Assembly (NCBI RefSeq): GCF_963678635.1
Contig: NC_087063.1
Location: 28,964,599 to 29,028,598 of the forward strand
Direction of reading: 5' to 3'
Source of the DNA: Symsagittifera roscoffensis
Taxonomy: Eukaryota; Xenacoelomorpha; Acoela; Convolutidae
Length of the DNA: 64,000 bases
The translations under genes were made by a program, and so were the position numbers. Each line of letters begins with the position of its first letter. Positions within the stretch are counted from its first letter, which is position 1. Below, piece after piece: positions 1 to 12,105 of this stretch. The notes under the pieces are model-generated. The model was not told the DNA's origin and did no database searches. It worked only from the letters and a program-made list of their open reading frames with translations.

Positions 1-2479
1 TCAATATTTGGGTTTTTCCACTACTGTCATGTATTTAACTTTTTTGTTCCAAGTTCGTTTTAGGTTATCAGTCAGTATAATGAAGTTTTCTCATTGACTT
101 AAAATTTGCACTTTAATTGGAACAACTGATGAGTATTTGAGATGGATTTCCTCGCAACAAACTACTGTCAGTATTTGGAACTCTGCAAAACTGCAACGAA
201 CTATTTCAAAATAAGCCATGGGCGATAGACTAAATGGCGTCATTACACATGTGTCAGTCTAAAAATAAATTTTTCCTAAGTTTTTTAGTGATCAAAAATT
301 TAGGCCATAGAAAAAAAGAATCACATCCTTTCATGTTTTTCAGTTTCCGTCCCACACTCTGATCTCTCTAAATATTCACCAAGGGTAGATAACAGGTAGT
401 TTAATCGGATTGTTAGAAATAATGATCTCCTCCGAATAACAATTTTAACCATTTGAAGAGCGTATGATAATCACGGAGCATGAAATCTAACACTTGAAAT
501 CAGCAATAAAGAAAATGTCAAGAAACAATTAGTGACTCTTTTAGTTGCCGGCTCAAAACAATTTGATCGAGTTAGGTTAACTCTTAGAAATCACACTAAA
601 ATTTATGCTTTTCAATTTAGCAAATTGTTAATTACTGAATGATGTGGATAACTTAAATAACATCCACTACATTTATTCATTACTGCAACTCTTTCAAACT
701 CTGTATAAAAGACTTCTTTATTCAATCATTACTGGATCTCCTGAATTCGGGTCACTAAAAATCATTATGATTAAATCCGAAACCGTTGAATTCATCTGCA
801 AATCAAACTAATACCCGAATCGACATACGATTCGCCGTAGAAACCGACGATTAAACGGACACGAATAGATACAAACCGATATACGAACCAACCTTAAAAA
901 ATAACCCACATACAAATCAATGCACAAACCGTCAAACTAATCCACAAAAAAGCGCATCAGATAATGATCAAGAAATTGTCGAGACGCCAAAATTTTTGAC
1001 AAAATGGCAGGAAAAGGATTGATAAACAAATATCGAAAAAGGCAAACAAAGGCTAGTTTCAGAAATGGTGGACAGAACTTGACATTGGAAGTTGACAATC
1101 TTGCTCTAAAAATAGCAATAACATGGCAACGAAGTCATTCGATTGCAGTAGCAGCAGGAATTATGCAGATGTTATTTCTACGCGGTATCAAAGAAACACC
1201 GTGGAACAAAAAAAAGGAGGAGCTTGGTCGAGTTTCTTTATTCAGAATTAATGCTAATCGAATATGCACCTTTTAGTGTTATAAATCATCAGAACAGATC
1301 GGCACCCTCTGAACAATTAGGAACCTCTTCAATTATGGAATCACCAGGAACCTCGATATCAACAGCATCAGCAACCTAACAACCATTAGCTCTTCCAGCA
1401 CCCTCAGAACTATCACAATGATCAGCAAACGCATCCTTATAAAGGTACCATCAAAGCATGTGATTCCTTGCGAGACTCTAGGCAGAGAGCACTAGCGACA
1501 CAAAAACAGTATCGCACTCCAAAAGGACTCAAAAGACTTTGGCACCAAGCTCTGTTTTATGTTCGATGCCATATAATTAGCCTTCAAGGACTAATTTACG
1601 GGATTGAAAAGGACGCCCAGAGAATGAAATGCGGTAAAGGTGTCGCATTGGTTTTGTGATTGCTCGTTTAATTAAGAAACGGTGATCTTCTGAAGATTTC
1701 AAGTACAACTTGTCCAAAATGACAAATACGGGAAACATTGAAAATATCATCAACACTAGTCGAGCACGACTTAGAATTACAGGCTTCAAAGCATTCGTTA
1801 CTTCTCCGCCGACATAGCAACCGCCGAAATAGAAGCTCACTTTACAAATTTTTGTAAGCCCAAGAAAACATTTTCTGAAATTAGAAGTGACCTTTTTTTG
1901 CTTTAAAGCATTTGCGTTTGTTTCATTGAGAACCACAGAGCTTCAAGGATTACGCGTGGATATCTGGGACACAGCTGAAGATTGGGGGCGAGGAGGTTAC
2001 CAGGCTCGCTTTCAAGCTCCTCATTGTCTACATAATTGTACACCGAATCTAAGCTTTTTCTGTTTTGCAGTTAGGTCAATTTATTTTAGATACCTACAAA
2101 TTTTTTACTTAGAAAAATATCTCTAAGGTTTATTGGTCCACGCATCCCTTATATGGACTAGTTACAGTCTAGTTAAGTTATTTGATCCTTTAATAAATAA
2201 GACACTTGTCTACTGCAGTACCAGTTCCATTAATATCTCTCCACGCGTACGAACAAAAGTCATATCGGAATTTTAGAGCATATAAAATAGTTAACCATTT
2301 TAAATCAAATCTACTTAAAACTCTCAAACTTAATCAAATTTAGTCAAATTTTTTGTATAAACCCACTTTTGGTTACTTTTCTTAGCTTTTCTAGCACCGA
2401 AGACTCATAGATATAAATCGATTTTCATGAATTTTTATTGACTGAAATGTTGCTAATATAATCATTTATCATGGCAAAT
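1..2479. other. AT-rich region without a recognisable gene
   Basis: No domain or long open frame was recognised. The longest frames are about 90 codons (1004-1276, plus) and 119 codons (1577-1936, minus). Neither has recognisable motifs or a clear codon pattern, and they are not supported as genes. The stretch 780-960 is a degenerate repetitive run built around short CGA/AACC words. I see no promoter or RNA gene here. Confidence 0.5.
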
Positions 2480-3260
2480 TTAGATAACCTAATATTTTTT
2501 GATCCATTATAATCGATTATAATCAATTTTTGTTTTCAATATAATAGACTACTTTTTGTACATAAAATCCATGAAAATTGAATAAACTTTGTAAACTATG
2601 ACTGTATTTTTTGCAAATTTCTGCAAAAATTAATACCTGCAGCCTCAAAATTTTTGTCAAATTACGTTTCATCTAGTGTTGCAGGAATGCTTGCTCAGGA
2701 AGTCAACTTGGCCGACCTGAAAAAAAATTGACTAAATTTTTGAGTTTTTTCTGAAAAAACCACCCCTGCCCACTCCCCCTCTACGTTCCCCACACCTTTA
2801 ACCATACTAGATAAGTATCTATCCAGATAGGGATGCTTGGTGTTTAGTGGGGGTGTGGTAAGCGCGTGGGAAGGGGTTGGTTTGGTTCTAAACACAGCTT
2901 TAGCATTTAAATTGAATTGAAATCATAGCAAAAACACGTGACTTCTTTTAAATTTTCATTAACGCGAATGAAGCTGAGACAAAATTGAAAAAGAGAAAAA
3001 AATAACTACTTTAATTTCACAATTATTCTGAAAAAATTAAAACAGCACACCAAAATCCAATTAAAGTTGATTGTCTTTCAGTTCTTGTAAAATTTTGAAA
3101 ATAAGTTGAAAATAACTATTATAATCAATTATATTGGGATTTAACTGCTAAACTATAACAAACTAATCAATTTTAAATCAATTGTAATCGATAATTTTCA
3201 TGCGTTTATAGCGACTGACATTGAAAACTCTATATAATCGAGTATTAACTATGAAACTTC
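2480..3260. repeat. Foldback-type repeat with C-rich/G-rich arms
   Basis: The segment is bounded on both sides by words of the type ATTATAATCGATTATAATC. It contains a C-rich block near 2758-2805 followed by a G-rich block near 2838-2885, with about 35 bp between them. The two blocks read as an imperfect inverted repeat, so a single strand could form a hairpin. A second segment with the same layout lies at 48.39-49.27 kb. Non-autonomous foldback DNA element is an inference; no transposase is present. Confidence 0.45.
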
Positions 3261-3479
3261 AGTGCGGCTTGGATTGATCTAGTTCTTTAGAGCCAGTTAT
3301 GATGAGCTATAACTATACAAAATTCATTAACAAAATATAAATCTGCTATAACTAAAATTGCATCTAACCAAGCCTGTTTTCATGCAAAAATCCTGTTTTC
3401 ACTCTTTTTTCCATTAAATGTGTTCAGTCTTCTTATCTCGATATGTTGTTTTTTATTAACCTAATCGACAAAAGGATTG

Positions 3480-5940
3480 GCGTACCGTGGAAATGACAGC
3501 AGATAAGCTATGGAGTAGAGCCTTAGTCCCAACACAGCAGGCGACCAAAAATCGTGCTGGTTTTACAACCCAAAAAAAAACCAATATTAGATAGAAGCAA
3601 AGCTGACTTATAAAGACGATTCACCATTTTTGTCTAGGCTCGTTGATGGTGTCTCTAATGAGCAGTCATCTGATACAATCTCATGGCTTCCACTGTATGC
3701 ATCGAAGAAGCTCCAGACTTCCTTCCACTATCTTGTGCGCCAGAGAATAGTAAAAGAACTAAACTCAATGTGCCATTTTGAAAAGAGTTACCCAAGATGT
3801 CACTGCTTAGCATCGAAGACATACGATGAGTTTTTCCGGATGCCACCAACATGATTTCTCGATGTCTGGACCCAGATCTTTGGACAATGGCACAAAAAAA
3901 ACGAAGAAATGCATCATCACAAAAAGTTTGCTTTTCAGCGTTTTGGGACAAATTGAACCAGACGGGGATCCAAAAAGCCGTATTTTTCTTTCACCACTGT
4001 CACGACAGGAGGAAAAAACAAAGCTGGCAAAGTTGGTGCAGTCTATAATTCTGGATTCTTTGAAGTGACTGTGATCGCTGACAAGAAAGAAATGAAGGAG
4101 GCTAGCACCGGAAATGAAGTAGTTATTGTTCGCCCCAATGAAAAAACGAATACGTAAGTTACGTCTGTAAGGATGGTACAAGGTCTCTACCCGAGTCTCG
4201 TCTCAAAATTCCCTGGAAACACCCTCGGAAGCATCACCAGAAAGGACGCCAAAAAACTTTTGAGAACGAGCTTGAACGAATGCGCGAAATTATTTAGAGC
4301 AAGAGGTGATTCTTACGCTTCAGAGTACGAGACGTCATCCTAATCTTTTGTCATGTTTCGGTGCTCATCTTTGGGCAACAAGCATTGACCACTACAAACC
4401 AGAATTTTTTCTAATGCCACAGATGGTGGTGAGCAAATTTAATCAAAATCCCCGGCAAAAAAGGTGCGACGCTCATAAAAAATCCAATCATCATGCAAAC
4501 AAGGATTTTTAAAGTACGTCAAGGTGAAGTGAACGAAGTTTGCATAAACAATATCCATTATTCCTCGAAAAGATTTTTTTCTTTCAGCAAGTTTATCAAA
4601 TCTGATAAATGCACGCGTACTTCTCTAAGCATTGCGGGAGACAACTTGGGAGGAACAAATCCTATATCCCCGTATTAAAACATAAGTAGAAAAAAATCTG
4701 GAATTTCCGAAAGTTGCCGTAAGTAAACGCGTCTATCTAGTCTACTGCTTGCTGGTTTTCGATTTTATGACGTCGGTACTTTCGAACGTAAGAGGCAGCA
4801 GTTGCGGTAAATAAAGCAGAACCATAACTAGCACACAAGTTATGGTGGAAAATGAACCCAGGATTTAGGGGGTACTGTCCTTACCAAAGACAATGTTCAA
4901 ACCATTCTATAGGGACATTCCAAGACACCTAACTGCTTTGTTTTGCCAAAAGATGACAGACAAACATTTTGTCAAAGGAAAGATGACTGTGGAGGAACGG
5001 TGGTTTAACCGAAACGCTGGAAACGAGTCAACAATTGATTTGAATTCTAGTGATACTGGGCAAAAACCAAACCCAAGAGCTGGCAAAAAAATGTCACCTG
5101 CAGCTGTCCAGTGCCGTAGTGTTTTCAAGTCTGAAGCTAGAATACATTGTTAACTCCTTCTACACTGATTCAATTGTTGGTCCGACATCTAACCAACTAC
5201 ATCCGGGGAGTAATTTTTCAGCTATATACGTCAAGGATAAGCGACCACTTTTGGTGGAGCAATGTCAATTTGGTGGTGAAAGTAATGTTTCTGCAACCGT
5301 GGCTCTACTGAACATAGAGCTGAAAAATCACCGAAGATCCCAATTACTGTACCTCAAGTACCCCCTTTGTATAATTGAACAAATTCAGCTCCTTTAGCAC
5401 GAAAGAATGGTAAAACCAAGCTCCCTTGAAAAATTTAATAAGCTTGACGGAGGATGCTGACCTCACAACAGCAGAACAAAAAGCGAGATATTTTTTGACG
5501 AGTCCAGTGTTGGAACGACGTCCAAGCAACCCAAGCTAGTGTTATGCCCTAAACATCCCGTCGAGACCAACAACACTGGATGAGGGACGAGACGAAACCA
5601 GTTATAACCAAAACAAACAGAACCAATGTGGTCAGGAGTCAACGAGGCTACCGCTAACAACAACAACAACCGTAGGAAACGGTGATACGTATTTGAAGCC
5701 ATATGGCCATGTCGGTTAGTTTTTGGCAATAGGATACGGTAACGTACTCGGATACCATATGGTTGCATCGGCTAGTCTTTTATTAACAGAAAAGATCTTT
5801 TTACCCCCTATTGCAGAAGGGATGCGACAAAGCGTATCTTTGAGTACAAAATCATATCATTGCGACAAAAAAATGTTTCTGTGTTGGGAGATCCGATACA
5901 AGGTATACCAGAGGGGGGCTAACAGTTAAAACGATCCACA
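3480..5940 (+). pseudogene. Decayed coding patch, family not recognised
   Basis: This stretch is visibly less AT-rich than its surroundings. Several short plus-strand frames read like protein but are cut by stops and frame changes. Examples are a frame around 3960-4155 with GGKNKAGKVGAVYNSG followed by charged residues, a 115-codon frame at 5050-5397, and a frame at 5430-5700. No ATG-to-stop gene can be drawn and no family was recognised. The most economical reading is the remnant of a transposable element or an old gene copy. A short CAA triplet run lies near 5655. Confidence is low. Confidence 0.3.
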
Positions 5941-8513
5941 ATCAAACACGTAAAAAAAATTTTGGGTGCAAAAACAATAATTGGTTCCTTAAAAACAACA
6001 TCCTTACGAGGCCAAAGTGTACAGTTTGTTAGTTGTAAGCGGATTCCGCAACAAGAACGCCTTTTATTTTATTTGAAAACATTATTAGCTTTATTTGCTT
6101 TATTGTTGTTGTGGGCCTGATCTATATCTTACTTGGGACCTAACTATCATACTTGTACCATTTGTGATTGACAATGAGTCTGGGTGGATCCCAAATGACA
6201 CCCTTGACATAATGCCCCTTAATTCTCAACTTAAAAGATAAAAGCCCGAGTATCTGTTTTTTATAATCTCACTTGTAATTAACTTATCAATTATTGTATT
6301 CAAGCAAAAATTCAGTTTTATCATTGATTCCACACACTGTAAGCGGATTCTTCAAATTGTGATTGAAATATTGGCAATTTGGTATTACCAGCTTGAACAA
6401 TGGCTAGCTGGAAGAAACGAATGCGGAAATTACGAACAAATAATTGACTCTTTTCAGTGAATCCTACTAATAAATCTTGAATTATTTTTACTAAATTCGT
6501 GGATAAATCATTAAAGAAACTGAATAAACTTAAAGGTTTGATTGAAATGGCCATTTTCATTTTTGAATTCAGTGTTACGATTTAGTATGAACAATACCCA
6601 GCCTTTTCCCGATCCAATTTTTTTTGGATCAGCCGTTTAAAAAATGTAACTATACAGCGCTATATGCGCTTTGAACTTTGTTGTGATTCAGTCAGTCAGT
6701 ACGCTAATTAGTCATGAATAAGAGTCATTGGCCTCAGAGCAAATCTTTGTAGTCGTGTCATAAACAGTTACACCGGCTCAATGCAACCAGGTCACTCTGT
6801 CAAACCAAACAATTCGATATTTTTATATTGCATAATATATCAACAGGTTGCCTAGGGATATCAAAAAACTAACAATGGTGTTGATCGCTTTAACTCGGTT
6901 GAACGAAGTTTTAGGTTTTAAGCGGTTATTTTAGAAACTGATTCCATCTTCATTAGAAGGGATTAACGATCAAAACTAATTGCAGTTTCAAAATTGAAAC
7001 TATGGCATACTCCGAATCAACAATTATTCCTCGGCCAAAATCCCCCGAAAAGTTTCTAGCATGAGGAATTTTTATGCAACGTATTTTTATGGGTCGCGCA
7101 ACTTCGCATAAAAATCCATCGGTCGCGTAATATTGCAACATGCCCGTGTTTTGAGTCGCAATAGTCGCAACATACGTGGTTTGGGTGATAATGATGGCAA
7201 CGATCTCAATTCCAGATGCATTGGTCGGAATATAAGTATTTGACTTCGACATGGGATGGGACTCCGATGCAGTCAAAAACATTGGGATCAATCGTACATC
7301 CTCCCAATCGATTTAGGGGTTGATAGAAAAACCGGTTTTTCCGAATTAACTTTGAGGGCAAAATAAAATGATCTAATTGATCAAAAATATAATCAATCAA
7401 AACAAAATAATCTTTAATATTTAAGGTTGTGAACAGTATAGAAAAGCTGTTAAGTACACAAAGTTTTTCTCCAGTTCTATTTTCTGCGCGCTTGTTTGAA
7501 ATGAAATTAAACTTAGAAATATATACATCCTGGGGAGGACAACATACGGTAGGTCACTTAGGGGGGGGGGGATGGTATGGGTGGTAGAGTGGGGGGGGGG
7601 GTTTGTTGATGTAATAACTGGTTATGGCACTTTTGCTTCAATTCAAGTATTAAGTTAATTTTTGGTCAATTATAGGATAACGAAATTAACAATTTACCTG
7701 AATATATCAGTTTAAAGATGTTTTTACTATTGAAAATAAGCAAAGGTCTTAAAATTATATGGCTAAAAAATTTTAAACCTCCCGCATAAAAAAATCAACA
7801 CAAAATTTTTCGAATAATTATCTTAATTTAACCAACCTGATGCGACTTAATATCTAGCGTGTTGTTTTGGAAACTAGAAAATAGTGCCGCTTAAATAAAA
7901 AGACTACCAGTTCCTCAGAAAGAAAGAAAAAGGTTTTATTTCATATGTAGCGGTCTGACACAGGTCTGAAACTATAATGAGCGGACCTGACGAGTAATTT
8001 TCTCCTCAAAGAGCAGGAGTAGACAAAAACGGGTCTGGATCCGATATGTTCAAGTCTGGAAAAATTGCATATAACAAATTTGATTTTTTTTCTCGTTAAA
8101 GTTTTGAAAAATTATCTCATTTGAGTTTTTGAAAAATCATAGCGAAATACATTTTTGAAAATTAGGCTGCTTCGGTCAATGAGAAGAACTTTCAATACTG
8201 AAATCCTATTGGCTAACATAGTTGTCAGGCATTGTGTTTTCTCGGCACGAGAGATAGTCATGTTCAATTTGATAAAAACTCTACAAATTTAGCGTGTTAA
8301 ATTGTCCGATAATGGTCCGAATACTATTCGAAGAGGTTCTGCATTTTAATCAAAACATCTCATCTTCAAGGTGCTGATTTGGCACAATCTTGTCTCTAAT
8401 ATCTTTTCCGTTCACCTAGCACCAGATTTATGGTGAAACTAGGTTTTTGTAAGTTTAAGCACGAAGACCAACTTTGTTTGTAATGGTTTTTCTGCATCAA
8501 TCGGACAAAGACA
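5941..8513. other. Non-coding AT-rich interval
   Basis: No supported gene. The frame at 6953-7291 (minus, 112 codons) has no recognisable feature. The interval holds a palindromic-looking motif GTAAGCGGATTCCGCA at about 6035-6051, which recurs near 46541, and the paired poly-G tracts near 7561-7601 listed separately. Confidence 0.5.
7561..7601 (+). repeat. Two 11-base poly-G tracts
   Basis: Two runs of 11 G (7561-7571 and 7591-7601) flank a G-rich spacer that itself contains GG and GGG groups. In a strongly AT-rich region this is exceptional and has the composition of a potential G-quadruplex. Read length of such homopolymers is error-prone, so exact counts may be assembly-dependent. Confidence 0.75.
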
Positions 8514-8800
8514 AATAACTGAATTGTTAGAGTCATCATTAAAATTTCTGTCATTTTTGTATTTTTATGATCATGCGTATTGAGTGAATATGCTTTTCTG
8601 ACTAGTGTTTCAACTCTTATTGCAAGTTGTTTGATTGTTTCATTTGGTAGTCTAAGAATTTCATTACATAAATCTCTTTGGTGTTGTTTGTTTCTTTCAG
8701 AGTCGAACATTTTTGAGACTTTTTTGTGAATCTTTTCCAATCTGACTTAATATTTATAGGTAAAACTGAAAGCTATTATTGGGCTGCGCCATCAAACGAA
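8514..8800 (-). pseudogene. Truncated gag fragment, copy 1
   Basis: The minus strand encodes a segment clearly related to the capsid region of the 18-kb LTR element: the words SKMFDSERNKQHQR, LPNETIKQLA and VRKAYSLNTHD match that element's 40871-41698 frame with few changes. The left end loses similarity near 8514, and the right end stops abruptly after the codons for a Gln-Pro-Ala-like stretch (GGCTGCGCC on the plus strand). It is a dead fragment inside a different repeat, with no start or protease/RT sequence nearby. Confidence 0.85.
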
Positions 8801-8802
8801 GT

Positions 8803-10407
8803 AGAAATCCGTGGAACTTAGCAAAAAACTTCTGTAAAAAGTTTTTGCTGTGAAAAGCGGAATAAAATTTTTGCTTAATAAGTTCAGCCAAAACCATAAA
8901 AGCTAGACCGACGCATAATAAACCGACAATTCACTTCCTTCAGAAAAAATCTTTATTCAGAAAAGTACACAGCATTAGAGTGTAACTAGTCCCAAAGCCT
9001 ACTTCAATAATTTTGAAGTATACATAGTCCAATAATTGACTTCAATAGTTAAAAATACGAACTATTTGTCATCACGTGAATGGAGCAGGGTACGTGCTGC
9101 CCGGTGATTCAATTGATTTTTTCAACAGGTGCCAAATAAAACATTTTATTCCGATTCATTGCAAGCGTAAGAAGATTCCGAAAATTTTTCTCTGAGTTTC
9201 TATCGCTTTGGGTATTTTAACAAAAAAAATAATTTGGGTATCGCTGCAAATAAGTTTGCTGTATGATGTGTTTGTCTTTCTTTTCATTTTTCTAAAAATT
9301 CAATTATCCAACAGTATTTTTTCCAGTTTTTTGTGAATAAGCGCTCCAAAATGTTTAAGTTGTTGTTGTTCCGACTTTCGTAAGAAAAGTAACAGGAAGT
9401 TTGTGCTCGGGTGGGTTTTTTTCTTCCGACAAATTTCGCCTTGTTAACAAGCCATTTTTGAAAAAAAAAGTTATCATTTAACAGGTATTGTTAATCTGAG
9501 CTTAAAATTGAAAAAAAAAATGCCTCTGATCATTTTTCGTAAAATTTTGGGGGTTTAAAATTGCCATTTTTGCGTATATGTGACTAATAGTTCGCGCTAT
9601 TAACGCGTGAGCGGAGATTTAATCAAACTTAGAAATCGCTGCAAATTGGTCGAAGGAAACTTAATTGCCATAATGATTCGTTACTAGAAGCGAAATCTAT
9701 CACTTTGTTTTTTTTATGACGTATTATATAGCCCATTGTATTATATTGCCCATTGTATTATATCGCCCATTTTTGTTTTGTTGATCATGGTAATACAATA
9801 ATCTGTGGCATTTTGTTTTTCCAATTTTTCTCAACAAAATTGATCGACTTTTCAATACTTTGCATGTAATAATAAGCAAAACAAGCCAGCAAAAGCAAAA
9901 GTTTTTTTTTTCGTCCAACTCAAAGACATAGTTTTATGGAAGCAAACTTGAGGCTTTCTTGAAGAGAAAATTAGGCAAGGTTGTTTCTTTTGATTGTCTG
10001 CTAATGTTAGGTTCTGTTTCTCCTTCCATTCAACTTTTTAAAATCAGGTGGGATTTTGTGTTATGCTGGAAGATAACTGCTTGAATTTTTCACACTGAGT
10101 CGGAACAGAGCTTTACAAAAACGAAACTTCAAAACAAACATAGCATGAGACGTTAGCAGACAAAAAAGAGACAAAATCCAGCGATCAAAAAACTATTTAT
10201 ATTTAAAAATTTTACCAAAAATTACTCGAGGAAATGGATTTCAATTAATGGATTTCAACTCGAGGAAAACTATGTGTTGGAATCGAATTGTCAGCATTAA
10301 AGTACCATTCAAGCAATGTGTATTTAGCGGTCATTACTTAGACCAACAACACTTTCGTAGACTTTCGTTCATCAGAAAACAAATATGTTTTCAAAATATG
10401 AACTAGA
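8803..10407. repeat. Dispersed repeat family, unit 1
   Basis: About 1.6 kb, beginning with AGAAATCCGTGGAACT. It shows the landmarks repeated in later units: the ACTTCAATAATTTTGAAG palindrome, TCACGTGAATGGAG, GGTACGTGCTGCCC, TGTGCTCGGGTGG, GGGGGTTTAAAATTGCCAT and GACGTATTATATAGCCCATT. No open frame is conserved between units, so nothing indicates protein coding. Roughly 830 bp (9083-9900) is almost identical to 12143-12960. Confidence 0.8.
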
Positions 10408-11429
10408 AATCTTTGGAACTCGGATAACAACTTCTGAATGAAGTCTATCCTGTGAGAAGCTGAATATCGCTTTGCAAAATGAGCCTAAACCACTTTAAAA
10501 ACTAGACGGACGCATAAAAAACCGGCAATTCAATTTCTTCAGAAAAAATCAAAATCACTGACATAACTCCTAAAGTGTACTGTAACAGCATTAAAGTTTA
10601 CGTAGTCCAAAAGCTTACTTCAATATATAAAAAGACAAACTATTTATCATCACGTGAATGGAGGAAGGTACGTGCTGCCCAGTGATTCAGTTGAACTTTT
10701 TAGCAAGTGATCGAAAAAGAAACAATTTATTCCGATTCATTGGAAGCGTAAAAAGATCCCGAAAAAAATGTCCTGCGTTTTTATCATTTTTTATGGTATT
10801 TCAACGTAAAACTAACTTGGTTATCACTGCAAATAAGTTCGCTATATGATGTGTTGTCTTTCTTTTCACTTTTCTTAAAGATTCAATTATCCAATAGTGT
10901 TTTTTTTCCAGTTTTTGGTGAATATGCGCTGCAAAAATTTTAAGTTGATGTTGTTCCGACTTTCGTAACAAAAGTAACGGAAAATTTGTGCTCGGGTGGA
11001 CTTTTTTCTTCCGACAAATTTCGACATGTTAACTAGCCATTTTAAAAGAAAAAATTTTTATATCTTTTAACAGGTTTTGTTATTCTGAGCTTAAAATTGA
11101 AAAACAAAGTTGCCTGTGATCATATTTCGTAAAGTTTTGGGGGTTTAAAATTGCCATTTTGCATATATAGAACTATTAACTCGCGCTATTAATGCGTGAG
11201 CGGAGATTTAATCCAATTTAGAAATCGTTCCAAGTAGGTCGAAGGAAGCTTAATTGCCATAATTGCTTTGTTACTAGAAGCGAAATCTATCACCTTGTAT
11301 TTTATATGACGTATTATAAAGCACATTGTATTATACCGCACCTTTATATTATCTTGACCATGCTAACCTTTTTAGTTGTTACTATGATTGTTTTTGTGTG
11401 ATAAATTTTGGTCTTTTTTCATTTATTAG
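10408..11429. repeat. Dispersed repeat family, unit 2
   Basis: Carries the same ordered landmarks as unit 1 (for example GGTACGTGCTGCCC near 10667 and TGTGCTCGGGTGG near 10987) but with many substitutions. It is therefore an older copy than the near-identical pair of units 1 and 3. It ends near 11380 with the ATTATACCGCACC equivalent, after which gag-related sequence begins. Confidence 0.75.
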
Positions 11430-12105
11430 TCAGTTGACTTATTTGGTTCTCTATGTTTTTGTGGTTTTTTCTGCTTATCTTGTTGTTTTTGTCTAAATTC
11501 AACAATACTGTGTCCGTATCTACGGAAATAGTTACACCATTTTTTGAATGATGTTTTGCCTTAAAAATTTGGTTTTTTTTCTCGTTAATATTTAATATTT
11601 GAGTGATATTATCAGCTAATTTGGGGTCAGAGTCATGAATATTATTTACTTGTGAAGTAGTGGTTCGAATTTGGTTACATTTAATAACTTTAAATTTTCT
11701 GTTTCTTCCAATTTCATTGTGATTTCTTGTTCTAAATTATCTACTAGCTTTCTGAAGTCTAAGTCGGGTTTTTGAATTAAAGATGGATGTGATGCTCTCT
11801 TTTTTATTGCTATTTTTTGTAATTGAAGTGTTGGAGTCATCATTAAAATTGCTGTCATTTTTGTATTTTTTATAATCATGCGTATTGAGTGAATATGCTT
11901 TTCTGACTAGTATTTTAATTCTTATTGCAAGTTGTTTGATTGTTTCATTTGGTAGTCTAGGAATTTCATTGCATAAATCTCTTTGGTGTTGTTTGTTTCT
12001 TTCAGAGTCAAACATTTTTGAGATTTTTTTGTGAATCTTTTCCAATCTGACTTAATATTTATAGGTAAAACTGAAAACCATTATTGGGCTGCGCCCTCAA
12101 ACGAA
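11430..12105 (-). pseudogene. Truncated gag fragment, copy 2, with degenerate zinc knuckle
   Basis: Longer relative of the gag fragment at 8514-8800. The minus strand reads the capsid C-terminal part (SKMFDSERNKQHQR, VRKAYSLNTHD, KKRASHPSLIQKPDLDFR), an acidic coiled segment, and then a remnant of a retroviral-type zinc knuckle whose RYGHSIVEF core keeps Gly-His but has lost cysteines. It aligns with 40832-41480 of the 18-kb element. Frames are interrupted. It ends at the same base relative to the flanking repeat as copy 1, which shows that both were duplicated together. Confidence 0.85.
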
